This document shows positions 1 through 7,432 of a stretch of 12,010 nucleotides of DNA, piece by piece. Origin of the DNA: JBPBQZ01 sp050955105 (GTDB lineage: Bacteria; Pseudomonadota; Gammaproteobacteria; Burkholderiales; Burkholderiaceae); assembly GCA_050955105.1 (NCBI GenBank), contig JBPBQZ010000079.1:1-12010 (forward strand), in the 5' to 3' direction. A program made the position numbers and the translations under genes. Numbering within the stretch: the stretch's first letter is position 1; every line of letters starts with the position of its first letter. The notes below the pieces were generated by a model, which searched no databases, was not told the origin of the DNA, and saw nothing but the letters and a program-made list of their open reading frames with translations.

Positions 1-724
1 GGCCGACGATCACGGCGTCGGGCTTGGCCTGGCGGATTTTCAGGATGAAACTACTGAAATCGGAGTTGTCCATCGCAACGTTGTCGTAACCCACTTCTTC
101 GCCGCCGGCCTTGAGCAGGTCGGCGTGCATGTCGCGGTAGATGTCCTGGCCGGTCGCGTAGTTGGGAACGATGAAATACCATTTCTTGCCCTTTTCCAGC
201 ATCGGGCCTTCGAGTGCGCGCGCGCTCACCGAGATCGGCGTAAAGGTGCGGAACGTATAGCGATTGCACAGCTTGCCGGTCAATTCGTTGGTGGCGGCCG
301 TGACACTGACGAACGGTATCTTGCGCTGTTTCGCGGTGGCCGACGAGGCGAGCGTGGAGGCGCTGCTGATGCCGCCGACGATGGCCACGACCTTGTCGGC
401 ATCGACCATCTTCGAAAAGTTTTCCTGCGCCGCCTGCGGATTGGGATCGTCGGCCCAGACCACTTTGACCGGTCGGTTCAGCACCTTGGAGTCCGCGTCT
501 TCGATCGCCATCATGGCGCCGCGCTGCCCGTCCCTGCCAATTTCGCCGAGCACGCCCTGCTTGGGCATCAAGATGCCGAGGGTAACGGGCGACGCATCTT
601 GTGCGTGCGCCACAAGCGGCGTAAGCAGCAAAGCGCCGATCAGCGCGCACAGCGCCTTGGGTACCGGGCTGCAGCGCAACCATCGAGCGCCCTTGTTCTG
701 CACTAGCGAACTGTTTGAAAGCAT
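1..724 (-). CDS. Periplasmic substrate-binding protein of a branched-chain amino acid-type ABC transporter (partial, C-terminus off the window)
   Basis: The minus-strand frame is open from an ATG at 724 to the window edge, giving 241 codons. The start is supported by a strong GGAGGAG Shine-Dalgarno at about 730-736. The N-terminus is an export signal: a basic stretch (NKGARWLR), a hydrophobic core (ALCALIGALLLTPL) and a likely cleavage after AHA. The mature protein opens with VTLGILMPKQGVLGEIGRDG and continues with AQENFSKMVDADKVVAIVGG, then SSASTLASSATAKQRKIPFV and YATGQDIYRD. This is the order of the periplasmic-binding-protein type 6 (LivJ-like, HAAT) fold. Such proteins bind small amino-acid-like, amide or aromatic ligands in the periplasm and deliver them to a LivHMGF-type transporter. 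The ligand cannot be read from sequence. No permease or ATPase is visible, though they could lie beyond position 1. It differs clearly in sequence from the second binding protein at 5827-7020. Confidence 0.93.
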   Translation of the reverse strand, partial: MLSNSSLVQNKGARWLRCSPVPKALCALIGALLLTPLVAHAQDASPVTLGILMPKQGVLGEIGRDGQRGAMMAIEDADSKVLNRPVKVVWADDPNPQAAQENFSKMVDADKVVAIVGGISSASTLASSATAKQRKIPFVSVTAATNELTGKLCNRYTFRTFTPISVSARALEGPMLEKGKKWYFIVPNYATGQDIYRDMHADLLKAGGEEVGYDNVAMDNSDFSSFILKIRQAKPDAVIVG

Positions 725-827
725 GTTGTCTCCTCCGTTATTGAAACCGTCATTGATTTTTTAATTGGCGTTCTACTCACGCATCCGGCGCATTCCAGCG
801 GCCGCGCGCGGCAACACACGCGGAAGT

Positions 828-1046
828 CTAGACGCAATGATCTCCTGGTGAGGTCAGGGTTTCTCCGCTGGAGCCCGTGCCGATCCAGCCGCCGCGCTTG
901 CCCCGGAAATCGACGCCTTCTTTCGGCCATTGGGCGCTGTGATACCAGGTGCCCGCAAAACGCTCGAGCCCTGACAAGTCGGAGGGCTTATGTACGGTTG
1001 CGGCGTAGGCCTGGCCATCCTCGACACGCGCGGGTCTCGCGACCAC
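828..1046 (-). pseudogene. Remnant of a Baeyer-Villiger-type flavin monooxygenase
   Basis: A minus-strand open stretch of about 70 codons ends at a TAG at 828-830. Its core (about 861-977) reads LERFAGTWYHSAQWPKEG followed by VDFRGKR and IGTGSSGE. This matches the Baeyer-Villiger monooxygenase fingerprint FxGxxxHxxxW(P), followed by the second dinucleotide-binding GxGxxG loop, with the spacing seen in full-length enzymes. Full-length enzymes are about 500 residues or more; here the N-terminal FAD-binding part and everything after the GTGSSG loop are missing. The sequence after it (ETLTSPGDHCV) is not family-like. The only start is a GTG at 1046 without a convincing ribosome site. I read this as a gene relic, not a functional protein. 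It lies in the same frame as the upstream AraC gene, just after that gene's stop codon, probably by chance. A small expressed protein cannot be fully excluded. Confidence 0.72.
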
Positions 1047-1100
1047 ATCCGGACGAAGCGGGAGGCTATTAGGACAGCATATAAAGGTAGTGGTAAGTCC

Positions 1101-2114
1101 CTACTGAGACGCTCCGATGCAACGCTCGGCCGCCAGTTGTCGGCTGCGCCAGATGCCGGGCGGTTCGCCGAAACGTTGCTTGAACACGCGTGTGAGATGG
1201 CTCTGGTCGACAAAGCCCGTCTGGTACGCGATCTCAGCCAGCGAGCGCGACGGATCGTCCATCAACTCGCACGCCCGCTGCAAGCGAAGGGCGCGCACGT
1301 GCTCCTGCGGCGAACAACCGAAGGTATTGCGAAACAGCTGGATAAAGCGGTCGGCGCCGAGGTTTTCGCGCCGTGCCATTTCGGTGGCCGGCATCGCCTT
1401 ATCGAGATTCCGTGTAATGAACTGGATAATGCGACTACGTTGCAGATCACTGAACGCCAATGAACGCGGTGGCGCGTTCGGCACCAGATCGCTGTGGCGC
1501 CGCAGCAGATGCAGCGCCAGTTGCTGCGCCAAGGCTTTCACCATGATGCTCGAGCCAGGCTCATCCGAGCCAGCCTCGCGTGCCAGCGCATGCATCAGGG
1601 CCAGCACCTCGTCATCCTGTGTTTTGACGCTGTCACGCAAGCGCACGGTGCCGGCGCGTGGGCCATAAATGGTGGTCGCCAAGCCTTGCAACAAGTTGGG
1701 CGACAGGAACACCTGGATGGCGCTGTTCGGCCGATCCCAGAGCCACTCTCCCGCAGTACCGAAGCTCTTCAATACGAGATCGCCGGGCTCGACCTCCGCG
1801 CTCAACTCGCGACCCTCGAAGCGGCGTGTCAGCCGGCTTTTTCCGTCCACGTAAGCAATCACCGTGTGACTGCCTACATAAGTAGACAGTCCATACGGAT
1901 CGCATTCGAGTCCGTACACCGCGACGTCGTCGACACCCCCTGGAGGCGCCTGCAACCAGCACCTCGCGGGAATGCTGGCAATCATCTCCGATGGCGAAAT
2001 GCTGCGCGGTCGCGTCAGGGTAACCACTGACGGCGACCTTGGCGGACTCGGCGCTCTCGGGTAGAAATCAGCATGCATCGGGCCAATGTAGTAAATGTCG
2101 AACCATTGCGCCAT
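1101..2114 (-). CDS. AraC-family transcriptional regulator
   Basis: About 337 residues from the first ATG. The C-terminal 100 residues (roughly 220-325) form the double helix-turn-helix DNA-binding domain. The first helix-turn-helix includes MPATEMARRENLGADRFIQL; the second region has the family signature SLAEIAYQTGFVDQSHLTR followed by VFKQRFGEPPGIWR, equivalent to the usual F...G.SP..yR ending. The N-terminal part (VDGKSRLTRRFEG, VEPGDLVLKS) fits a cupin-like ligand-sensing domain. It is probably a cytoplasmic activator responding to the compound handled by its neighbours. It is divergent from the amidohydrolase operon starting at 2259, the usual arrangement for a local regulator. The start is uncertain: the frame extends to a TTG at 2150, with ATGs at 2114, 2078 and 1985, none preceded by a clear Shine-Dalgarno; I chose the first ATG. 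Confidence 0.92.
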   Translation of the reverse strand: MAQWFDIYYIGPMHADFYPRAPSPPRSPSVVTLTRPRSISPSEMIASIPARCWLQAPPGGVDDVAVYGLECDPYGLSTYVGSHTVIAYVDGKSRLTRRFEGRELSAEVEPGDLVLKSFGTAGEWLWDRPNSAIQVFLSPNLLQGLATTIYGPRAGTVRLRDSVKTQDDEVLALMHALAREAGSDEPGSSIMVKALAQQLALHLLRRHSDLVPNAPPRSLAFSDLQRSRIIQFITRNLDKAMPATEMARRENLGADRFIQLFRNTFGCSPQEHVRALRLQRACELMDDPSRSLAEIAYQTGFVDQSHLTRVFKQRFGEPPGIWRSRQLAAERCIGASQ

Positions 2115-2258
2115 CAGGGAGTTCCCGGCCCGCCTAGCCAAAAAATCCAAATGGGCACCGCGCTGCGTACAAGACCAATGGGATTTTGCTCGCTAGAGTC
2201 AGCGACGACCGACCGCTTGAGCCTTGGCTTGCCTCCTCTAGACCATGCAGACCATTCG
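2115..2258. promoter_or_regulatory. Divergent promoter region between the AraC regulator and the amidohydrolase operon
   Basis: About 144 bases separate the two divergent starts, so both promoters and the AraC-family operator should lie here or overlap the uncertain 5' end of the regulator gene. No consensus -35/-10 pair stands out on either strand. The clearest repeated motif is GACCAT occurring twice 9 bases apart at about 2241-2256, immediately before the amidohydrolase start. This could be half of an activator site or chance. Assignment is from gene arrangement rather than from a recognised site. Confidence 0.4.
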
Positions 2259-4007
2259 ATGACTACTCACGCCGCTGATCTCCGCTACGACCTGATCATT
2301 CGCGGGGGCCAAGTACTGGATGGGCGCGGCGGGGCCGCCGTGCTCGCCGACGTGGCAGTCAGGGATGGCCTGATCGTCGCGATCGGCGAAGTCAACGGAT
2401 ACGGCGCTGAGGAAATCGACGCGCGCGGCAAGCTGGTGACGCCGGGCTTCGTCGACATCCACACCCATTACGATGGTCAGGCAAGCTGGGATCGCTTTCT
2501 CACTCCGTCGAGTCTGCACGGCGTGACCACTGTCGTGATGGGCAATTGCGGCGTCGGCTTCGCGCCTGTCAAGCCGGCTGACCACGACCGCATCATCGAA
2601 CTGATGGAAGGCGTGGAAGACATTCCAGGCACCGCCCTGCATGAAGGCCTGGCGTGGACCTGGTCCTCCTTCCCCGAGTACCTCGATGAAATTGAAAAGC
2701 TGCCGCACGATATCGATCTATGCGCGCAGCTGCCGCATGGTGCGCTGCGTCTGTATGTGATGGGCGAACGGGCCTTGCGCCACGAGCTCGCCACCGACGA
2801 CGACATGCGCCGCATGCGTGCTTTGGTAAGCGAATCGATACGCGCCGGGGCGTTCGGTGTTTCGACCTCGCGCACCATGGTGCATCGCAGTTCGCGCGGC
2901 GATCTGACGCCTTCGATCGCCGCCGCCGAAAACGAACTGACCCACATCGCGCTGGGGATTCGCGACGCCGGCTTCGGCGTGCTGGAAGCCATCTCGGATT
3001 GGCTGGATGAGCGCGCCGATGATTTTGCGATGTTTCGTCGCATCGTCGAACGCAGCGGCATACCCTGCTCGATCAGCCTGATGCAAGACGGCAACCAACC
3101 GGGCCGCTGGCGCGAGGTATTGACGCAGCTTGAAGCCGCACGCCGCGATGGCCTGCCGATGACCGGCCAGGTCGCGCCGCGCGCGGTCGGCCTGGTGATG
3201 ACGGTGGAATCGTCGGTCAGCCCGTTCCAGGATTGCGCGGCGTATGCAAGCTTGAAAGCGCTATCGCTTGCCGACAAGCTGCGCACCATGCGCGACCCGT
3301 CGTTTCGGGCACTGCTGCTGGCGCAGGCCGACGCACTCGACCGCAACCCGCCCGCTGACCGAAAACCGACCCTGAGCCGGCACTTCGAGCGCGTTTATCC
3401 GCTGGGCGACCCGTTGAATTACGAGCCGCTCGCGAACCATTCAGTGGCCGCGCTCGCACAACTGCAGGGCATATCGCCCTACGCCTACTTTTACGATCTG
3501 ATGGCCAACGGCGACGGCAGCAACGCGCTCTACGTGCCGATCTTCAATTACGTCGACGGCAATTACGAAGCCTGCCGCGAAATGCTGGCCAGCTCGGCTA
3601 CGCTGCCCGGCCTGGGCGATGCCGGCGCGCACGTCGGCACTATCTGCGACGCCAGCTTCACCACTTATCTGCTGACCTATTGGGGCCGCGACCGTCGCGC
3701 AGGCCGTTTCGACTTGGGGTGGCTGATCAAGCGACTCACGTCGGACACCGCTCATGCTGTCGGGCTGACGGATCGTGGCGTGCTGGCACCCGGCAAGAAA
3801 GCGGATATCAACGTCATCGATTTCGCGCGACTGCGCATCGAAGCACCCGTGATGGCAAATGACTTGCCCGCGGGCGGCAAGCGTTTCATGCAAGGCGCCG
3901 AAGGCTATGACGCGAGCATCGTCTCGGGCGTGGTGATTCGACGCAATGGCGTCGCCACGGGCGCCACGCCTGGCCGGTTGGTACGGAATGGCCGTGTTGC
4001 CGAATAG
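2259..4007 (+). CDS. Amidohydrolase of the N-acyl-D-amino-acid deacylase (D-aminoacylase-like) family, copy 1
   Basis: 582 residues starting at MTTHAADLRYDLIIRGG; the small N-terminal beta-sandwich typical of metal-dependent amidohydrolases begins directly after this start. The open frame runs further upstream to 2073, but that part is not family-like and overlaps the AraC gene. Metal-site motifs: GFVDIHTHYD with His68 and His70, GNCG with Cys97 (a D-aminoacylase-type ligand), and DAGAH with Asp454 near the C-terminal end of the barrel. The ending TDRGVLAPGKKADINVIDF is the usual amidohydrolase return to the beta-sandwich. Members hydrolyse N-acyl-D-amino acids or other amides in the cytoplasm. 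The His-containing strands (THxRxE and SHHK-like) that complete the dinuclear site in classical D-aminoacylase are not visible; EAISDW and SISLMQDG stand there. It is longer than the roughly 480 residues of D-aminoacylase. First gene of a probable three-gene operon; the substrate is unknown. Confidence 0.9.
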   Translation: MTTHAADLRYDLIIRGGQVLDGRGGAAVLADVAVRDGLIVAIGEVNGYGAEEIDARGKLVTPGFVDIHTHYDGQASWDRFLTPSSLHGVTTVVMGNCGVGFAPVKPADHDRIIELMEGVEDIPGTALHEGLAWTWSSFPEYLDEIEKLPHDIDLCAQLPHGALRLYVMGERALRHELATDDDMRRMRALVSESIRAGAFGVSTSRTMVHRSSRGDLTPSIAAAENELTHIALGIRDAGFGVLEAISDWLDERADDFAMFRRIVERSGIPCSISLMQDGNQPGRWREVLTQLEAARRDGLPMTGQVAPRAVGLVMTVESSVSPFQDCAAYASLKALSLADKLRTMRDPSFRALLLAQADALDRNPPADRKPTLSRHFERVYPLGDPLNYEPLANHSVAALAQLQGISPYAYFYDLMANGDGSNALYVPIFNYVDGNYEACREMLASSATLPGLGDAGAHVGTICDASFTTYLLTYWGRDRRAGRFDLGWLIKRLTSDTAHAVGLTDRGVLAPGKKADINVIDFARLRIEAPVMANDLPAGGKRFMQGAEGYDASIVSGVVIRRNGVATGATPGRLVRNGRVAE

Positions 4008-4108
4008 GCGGCGGCTGCCCGTCGCGGCTAGCCGCTCGCTGCTGCCGCTAGCTCCTTCTAGCCGCAAGTCGCCGGTAGCAGCCGGCATTCAAGAAAGGAC
4101 CACTCCTC

Positions 4109-5800
4109 ATGCATGACCTGGCGATCGTCAACGTTCAGCTCTATGACGGCTCGAAGCAAGCCTCGCGCCGCGGCGCACTCGCGGTGCGCGATGGCTACAT
4201 CATAGAAGTCGGCGCGCAAGTCGGCCCCGCCCGCGAAACCATCGATGCCGAAGGTCTCGCCTTGGCGCCCGGCATCATCGATACGCACACGCACTACGAC
4301 GCGCAGATCACCTGGGATCGCACGCTCGACCCCTCGTCGCGGCTGGGCGTGACGACAGTTGTAATCGGCAACTGCGGTTTTACGATCGCGCCCTGTCGAC
4401 CGGCCGATCGCGACAGAACCTTGCGCAATCTCACTAAAGTCGAGGGCATGCCACTCGAAGCGCTGCGCGAAGGCACGCGCTGGGATTTCGAAAGCGTGCC
4501 GCAGTATCTCGATATGATCGAAGCGATCAAGCCGAGCATCAACGTCGCGGCATTCGTCGGCCACTCGGCGCTGCGCGTATGGGCACTGGGCGACGAGGCG
4601 AGCCAGCGCCCGGCAACCGGCAAGGAAGTCGAAGCCATGCAGCGGGTACTGCGCGAAGCCATGCGAGCGGGATGCATCGGGCTTGCCAGTTCGACCCTCG
4701 CCTCACACAGCGGCGACGAAGGCGTGCCCATGCCCTCCCGCCTTGCCGACGAACGCGAATTCCGCGCGCTGGTGGGCGTGCTCGGCGAGCTTGGGCACGG
4801 CGTGTTCATGCTGACTCAGGGCGTCAACCTGCCGGTTTCCGATACCGCGCTGCTGGAAGAGATGTCAGCCAGCACTGGCGTGCCCATCATGATCGCGGCG
4901 ATGTTGCATAGCGAAGCCTTTCCGCAGCGCGTTTTCGAGCGGCTCGACCGCTTGACGCAAGCGCAACAACGTGGCGCCAAGCTCTATGGCCAAACCTCGT
5001 GCTGCCCGCTTACGTTCGAGTTTTCGATGGCCTCGCCCTATGTTCTCGAAGGCATGACGGCCTGGAAGCCCGCGCTCGAAGCCAGTGGCGAGGCATTGAA
5101 GGACTTGTATCGCAGCGATGCCTTCCGGCAAACCGTGCGAGACGAACTGTCGCGACCGGCGATCGGCCGCATGTTCAACAATCAGTGGGACCGCACCGTG
5201 ATCGCCGAAGTAGTCGATCCGAAAAACCGCGCGCTGGAAGGCCGCACGATTGAAAGTGTCGCGCGCGAAGCCGGCCAGGCTCCGCTGGATTGGTTATTCG
5301 ATTTCAGCTTGAGCGAAAACCTCGGCACGCAGTTCACGATTCAAGTGATGAACTTCGATGCCGAGGCACTCGCGCGCGTGCTACGGCATCCGAACGGACA
5401 CATTGCCTTGTCCGACGCCGGCGCGCACTTGAGCTTTTTGTGCGATGCGGGTTTCGGCTTGCATCTGCTCGGACATTGGGCCCGCGACCTGAAAGCCATG
5501 CCACTGGAGGAAGCCGTGTGGCAGCTCAGCGGACGCGCCGCTGAAATCTACGGCATCAAGGATCGGGGCCGCCTGCTGCCAGGCTTCGCCGCCGACCTGC
5601 TGTTGTTCGATCCGGCACGTGTCGGTCGCACCGCCAATTTCCGCATCAATGACTTGCCGGGCGGCCTGCCGCGACAGTCGTCTGCGCCAATAGGCGTACG
5701 TGGCGTGTGGGTCAACGGTGTGCGGATCTTGCGCGACGATGAAGCGCTCGCGCAGGAGCGTGGTTCCGGACGTTTGCTTCGCGATTTTGCCAACTATTAA
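4109..5800 (+). CDS. Amidohydrolase of the N-acyl-D-amino-acid deacylase (D-aminoacylase-like) family, copy 2
   Basis: 563 residues from an ATG preceded by AAGAAAGGA at 4091-4099, a good Shine-Dalgarno. The layout parallels the upstream paralogue: APGIIDTHTHYDAQITWDR with His60 and His62, VVIGNCGFTIAPC with Cys89, IALSDAGAH with Asp436, and the closing segment IKDRGRLLPGFAADLLLFDP. It also has the shared substrate-loop layout (TWDR.LDPSS..GVTTVV) seen in copy 1, so the two are distant tandem paralogues rather than a recent duplication. The classical D-aminoacylase His ligands after the barrel midpoint are replaced here too (VFMLTQG, then MIAAMLHSE). It is a probable cytoplasmic amide hydrolase. 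It lies 101 bases after copy 1, and its TAA overlaps an ATG that could start the next reading frame, indicating co-transcription with the binding protein that follows. Substrate and stereochemistry cannot be told from sequence. Confidence 0.9.
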   Translation: MHDLAIVNVQLYDGSKQASRRGALAVRDGYIIEVGAQVGPARETIDAEGLALAPGIIDTHTHYDAQITWDRTLDPSSRLGVTTVVIGNCGFTIAPCRPADRDRTLRNLTKVEGMPLEALREGTRWDFESVPQYLDMIEAIKPSINVAAFVGHSALRVWALGDEASQRPATGKEVEAMQRVLREAMRAGCIGLASSTLASHSGDEGVPMPSRLADEREFRALVGVLGELGHGVFMLTQGVNLPVSDTALLEEMSASTGVPIMIAAMLHSEAFPQRVFERLDRLTQAQQRGAKLYGQTSCCPLTFEFSMASPYVLEGMTAWKPALEASGEALKDLYRSDAFRQTVRDELSRPAIGRMFNNQWDRTVIAEVVDPKNRALEGRTIESVAREAGQAPLDWLFDFSLSENLGTQFTIQVMNFDAEALARVLRHPNGHIALSDAGAHLSFLCDAGFGLHLLGHWARDLKAMPLEEAVWQLSGRAAEIYGIKDRGRLLPGFAADLLLFDPARVGRTANFRINDLPGGLPRQSSAPIGVRGVWVNGVRILRDDEALAQERGSGRLLRDFANY

Positions 5801-5826
5801 TGAGACAGTCGGAAAGGAATAAAAAT

Positions 5827-7020
5827 ATGAAAAGGACTTGGTTCGGCGTAGCGATCGCGGCGTTACTGACATGCGGCAGCGTTGCACTGCCTGCGCAGGC
5901 CGCCGATACGATCAAGATTGGCGTGGTAACCATCGACAGCGGGCCGATGGAATTGGTATCGAAATACGTCGTCGACTCCGCCAAGCTGTGGGTCGACACC
6001 ATGAATGCGCAAGGCGGCGTCAATGGCCGCAAATTCGAGATCGTCTCGGAAACCAATAACGGCACACCGGCTGGCGCCATCAGCTCGGTCACGCGCGCGG
6101 TGCAGCAGGATGGCGCGTCGTTCATCATCGGCAGCATGACCTCGTCGATGTCATTGGCGCTGGCACCACGCATGGGCAGCCTCAATGCGCTGTTGCTCGA
6201 CAATATGTCGGGCACCGCAGAACTGGTCGAGAAGAGTTGCCAACCCAATTATTTCCGTTTCGCGCCCACCGATTCGTCGACCTTGCAGGCCTATCGGCGC
6301 TTGCTGAAGCAAGCCGGCATCAAGACCTGGAGCGTGATCGCCTCGGACTATGCGGCGGGCCACAGCTATGCGGACCAGTTCACCCAGGTCGCCAAAGACA
6401 CCGGCGGCGAGGTCAAACTGCGTCTGTTCGAACCGCTCGGCACCTCCGACTTCGGCAGTTATATATCGCAACTTCGCGACAATCCGAGCGAAGGGCTATT
6501 TGTGTACGTGATCGGCAGCGATGCGATGGCCTTCGCCAAGCAGCAAGATCAGTACGGCCAGTTGAAGAAATACAAGATGGTCGTGTCGACCAGTTGGACC
6601 AACGATACGGTGCTGTCGATTCAGGGTAACGCCATGCTCGGCTTCTATGCCACGCTGCCGTATTACTACACCATGCCTGGTGCCCGCAACGCGGCCTTCG
6701 TCAAAGCTTTCGAGGAGCGTTATCACCGCAAGCCCAGCTTCATCGACGCCGATCCCTATGTGACGCTAGAGATGCTGAAAGCCGCCATTGAGAAAGCCAA
6801 ATCGACCGATGTGGACAAGGTACGGGCGGCGCTGTCGGGGTTGAAGACCGATACCGTCTACGGCAATATCGAGATGCGCGCCGCCGACCACATGCTGATG
6901 CATCAGATGCTGATGGCTCAAGTGGTGAAAGGAACGGATGGCAAGCCGACGTTTTCGATTATCTATAGCGCGCCGGGGAACGAGATTGCGCCGCCGCCGA
7001 GTCCAGCTTGCAAGCTTTGA
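5827..7020 (+). CDS. Periplasmic substrate-binding protein of a branched-chain amino acid-type ABC transporter
   Basis: 397 residues from MKRTWFGVAIAALLTCGSVA. An upstream in-frame ATG at 5800 exists, but 5827 is preferred: AAGGA at 5814-5818 is correctly spaced and the signal peptide begins exactly here. Cleavage is likely after PAQA, before ADTIKIGVV. Family features: AKLWVDTMNAQGGVNGRKFE with TNNGTPAGAISSVTRAV (replacing the usual ligand-loop segment), FIIGSMTSSMSLALAP, then WSVIASDYAAGHSYADQF and the GTSDFGSYISQLRD strand common in LivJ-like (HAAT) proteins. It should bind a small ligand in the periplasm. Its place directly behind two amidohydrolases suggests that the ligand is their substrate or a precursor. 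No permease or ATPase gene follows (a tRNA and unrelated genes come next), so it must work with transporter parts encoded elsewhere, or as a sensor partner. Confidence 0.93.
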   Translation: MKRTWFGVAIAALLTCGSVALPAQAADTIKIGVVTIDSGPMELVSKYVVDSAKLWVDTMNAQGGVNGRKFEIVSETNNGTPAGAISSVTRAVQQDGASFIIGSMTSSMSLALAPRMGSLNALLLDNMSGTAELVEKSCQPNYFRFAPTDSSTLQAYRRLLKQAGIKTWSVIASDYAAGHSYADQFTQVAKDTGGEVKLRLFEPLGTSDFGSYISQLRDNPSEGLFVYVIGSDAMAFAKQQDQYGQLKKYKMVVSTSWTNDTVLSIQGNAMLGFYATLPYYYTMPGARNAAFVKAFEERYHRKPSFIDADPYVTLEMLKAAIEKAKSTDVDKVRAALSGLKTDTVYGNIEMRAADHMLMHQMLMAQVVKGTDGKPTFSIIYSAPGNEIAPPPSPACKL

Positions 7021-7044
7021 CGACTGTCGGTCGAGGACTCTCGG

Positions 7045-7085
7045 GTTAAGAGCCTCAACGGCGAAGTGCCGCAAGGGGCTTTAAC
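7045..7085 (+). other. Imperfect nested hairpin downstream of the binding-protein gene
   Basis: GTTAAGAGCCTC at 7045-7056 can pair with GGGGCTTTAAC at 7075-7085 with one bulged A and two G-T type pairs; inside it CGGC (7059-7062) pairs with GCCG (7068-7071) around a GAAGT loop. It lies 25 bases after the stop codon of the binding protein, where an operon terminator or 3' stabilising hairpin would be expected. No T-run follows on the plus strand, so a classical intrinsic terminator is not supported. Confidence 0.35.
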
Positions 7086-7157
7086 GCTGGTTCTCTGACG
7101 GACGGCGCGGCCCCTTGGCGACAGGCCTCGACAGCGAAGCCGTCAGGAAATCTGGAC

Positions 7158-7194
7158 AAAAAAAACCCCGCAGGCTGATGCTTTGCGGGGTTTT
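7158..7194 (-). terminator. Rho-independent terminator of tRNA-Leu (possibly bidirectional)
   Basis: An 11-bp perfect stem, AAAACCCCGCA (7162-7172) with TGCGGGGTTTT (7184-7194), encloses an 11-base loop. Read on the minus strand the stem is followed by eight T (7165-7158), a classic intrinsic terminator about 32 bases past the tRNA 3' end. On the plus strand it ends in a short T4 run, so it may also stop leftover transcription from the upstream operon. Confidence 0.92.
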
Positions 7195-7225
7195 CTGCTT
7201 CTCTGCAGCGTTTGAAACTTTCCTT

Positions 7226-7310
7226 TGGTGCCCAGGAGAGGACTCGAACCTCCACACCTTGCGGCGCATGGACCTGAACCATGTGCGTCTACCAATTCCG
7301 CCACCTGGGC
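7226..7310 (-). tRNA. tRNA-Leu (anticodon CAG)
   Basis: The minus strand gives an 85-base tRNA with encoded CCA. The acceptor stem GCCCAGG (7310-7304) pairs with CCTGGGC, followed by A and CCA at 7228-7226. The D-arm contains AATTGGTAGAC. The anticodon stem-loop is CATGG-TTCAGGT-CCATG, with CAG at loop positions 34-36. The long variable arm is typical of class II tRNAs (CGCCGCAAGGTGTGG), and the T-loop is GTTCGAGTC. It reads the abundant Leu codon CTG. It stands alone, with its own promoter and terminator. Confidence 0.97.
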
Positions 7311-7337
7311 CAAGGATGACGCTACAGCGAAGCCGCT

Positions 7338-7365
7338 ATTATAGAGACTGTTTTTGGGCTGTCAA
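7338..7365 (-). promoter_or_regulatory. Sigma-70 promoter of tRNA-Leu
   Basis: On the minus strand TTGACA (7365-7360) and TATAAT (7343-7338) are both perfect consensus hexamers separated by 16 bases. Transcription would start near 7331, about 20 bases before the tRNA 5' end, as expected for a strong stable-RNA promoter. Confidence 0.9.
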
Positions 7366-7432
7366 CTATTCTGCGGCGCCCGCATCCCGCTTACCATCTC
7401 TCCTTCATACCGCGATCATTTGGACGAATCTC

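Noticed and set aside
51..683. Arg-rich minus-strand frame over the left binding protein.
   Set aside because: The neighbouring minus-strand frame encodes a clear signal peptide and binding-protein fold over the same bases.
2073..2258. N-terminal extension of the first amidohydrolase back to 2073.
   Set aside because: The 62 extra residues are not family-like and overlap the opposite-strand AraC gene; the conserved N-terminal strand begins directly after the ATG at 2259.
2477..3346. Long minus-strand frame (289 codons) inside the first amidohydrolase.
   Set aside because: Ser/Arg/Ala-rich composition without domain features; it is explained as the antisense shadow of a strongly supported gene.
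4008..4108. Small GCTAGC/GCCGCTAGC-like repeats between the two amidohydrolase genes.
   Set aside because: Too short and irregular to support a terminator, repeat unit or processing site.
7226..7310. tRNA-Leu as an attachment site of a genomic island.
   Set aside because: No integrase gene and no second copy of the tRNA 3' end was seen in the window.
7115..7432. Longer reading frame for the secreted protein starting at 7115.
   Set aside because: It runs antisense through the terminator, tRNA-Leu and its promoter, and the signal peptide starts only at 7433.
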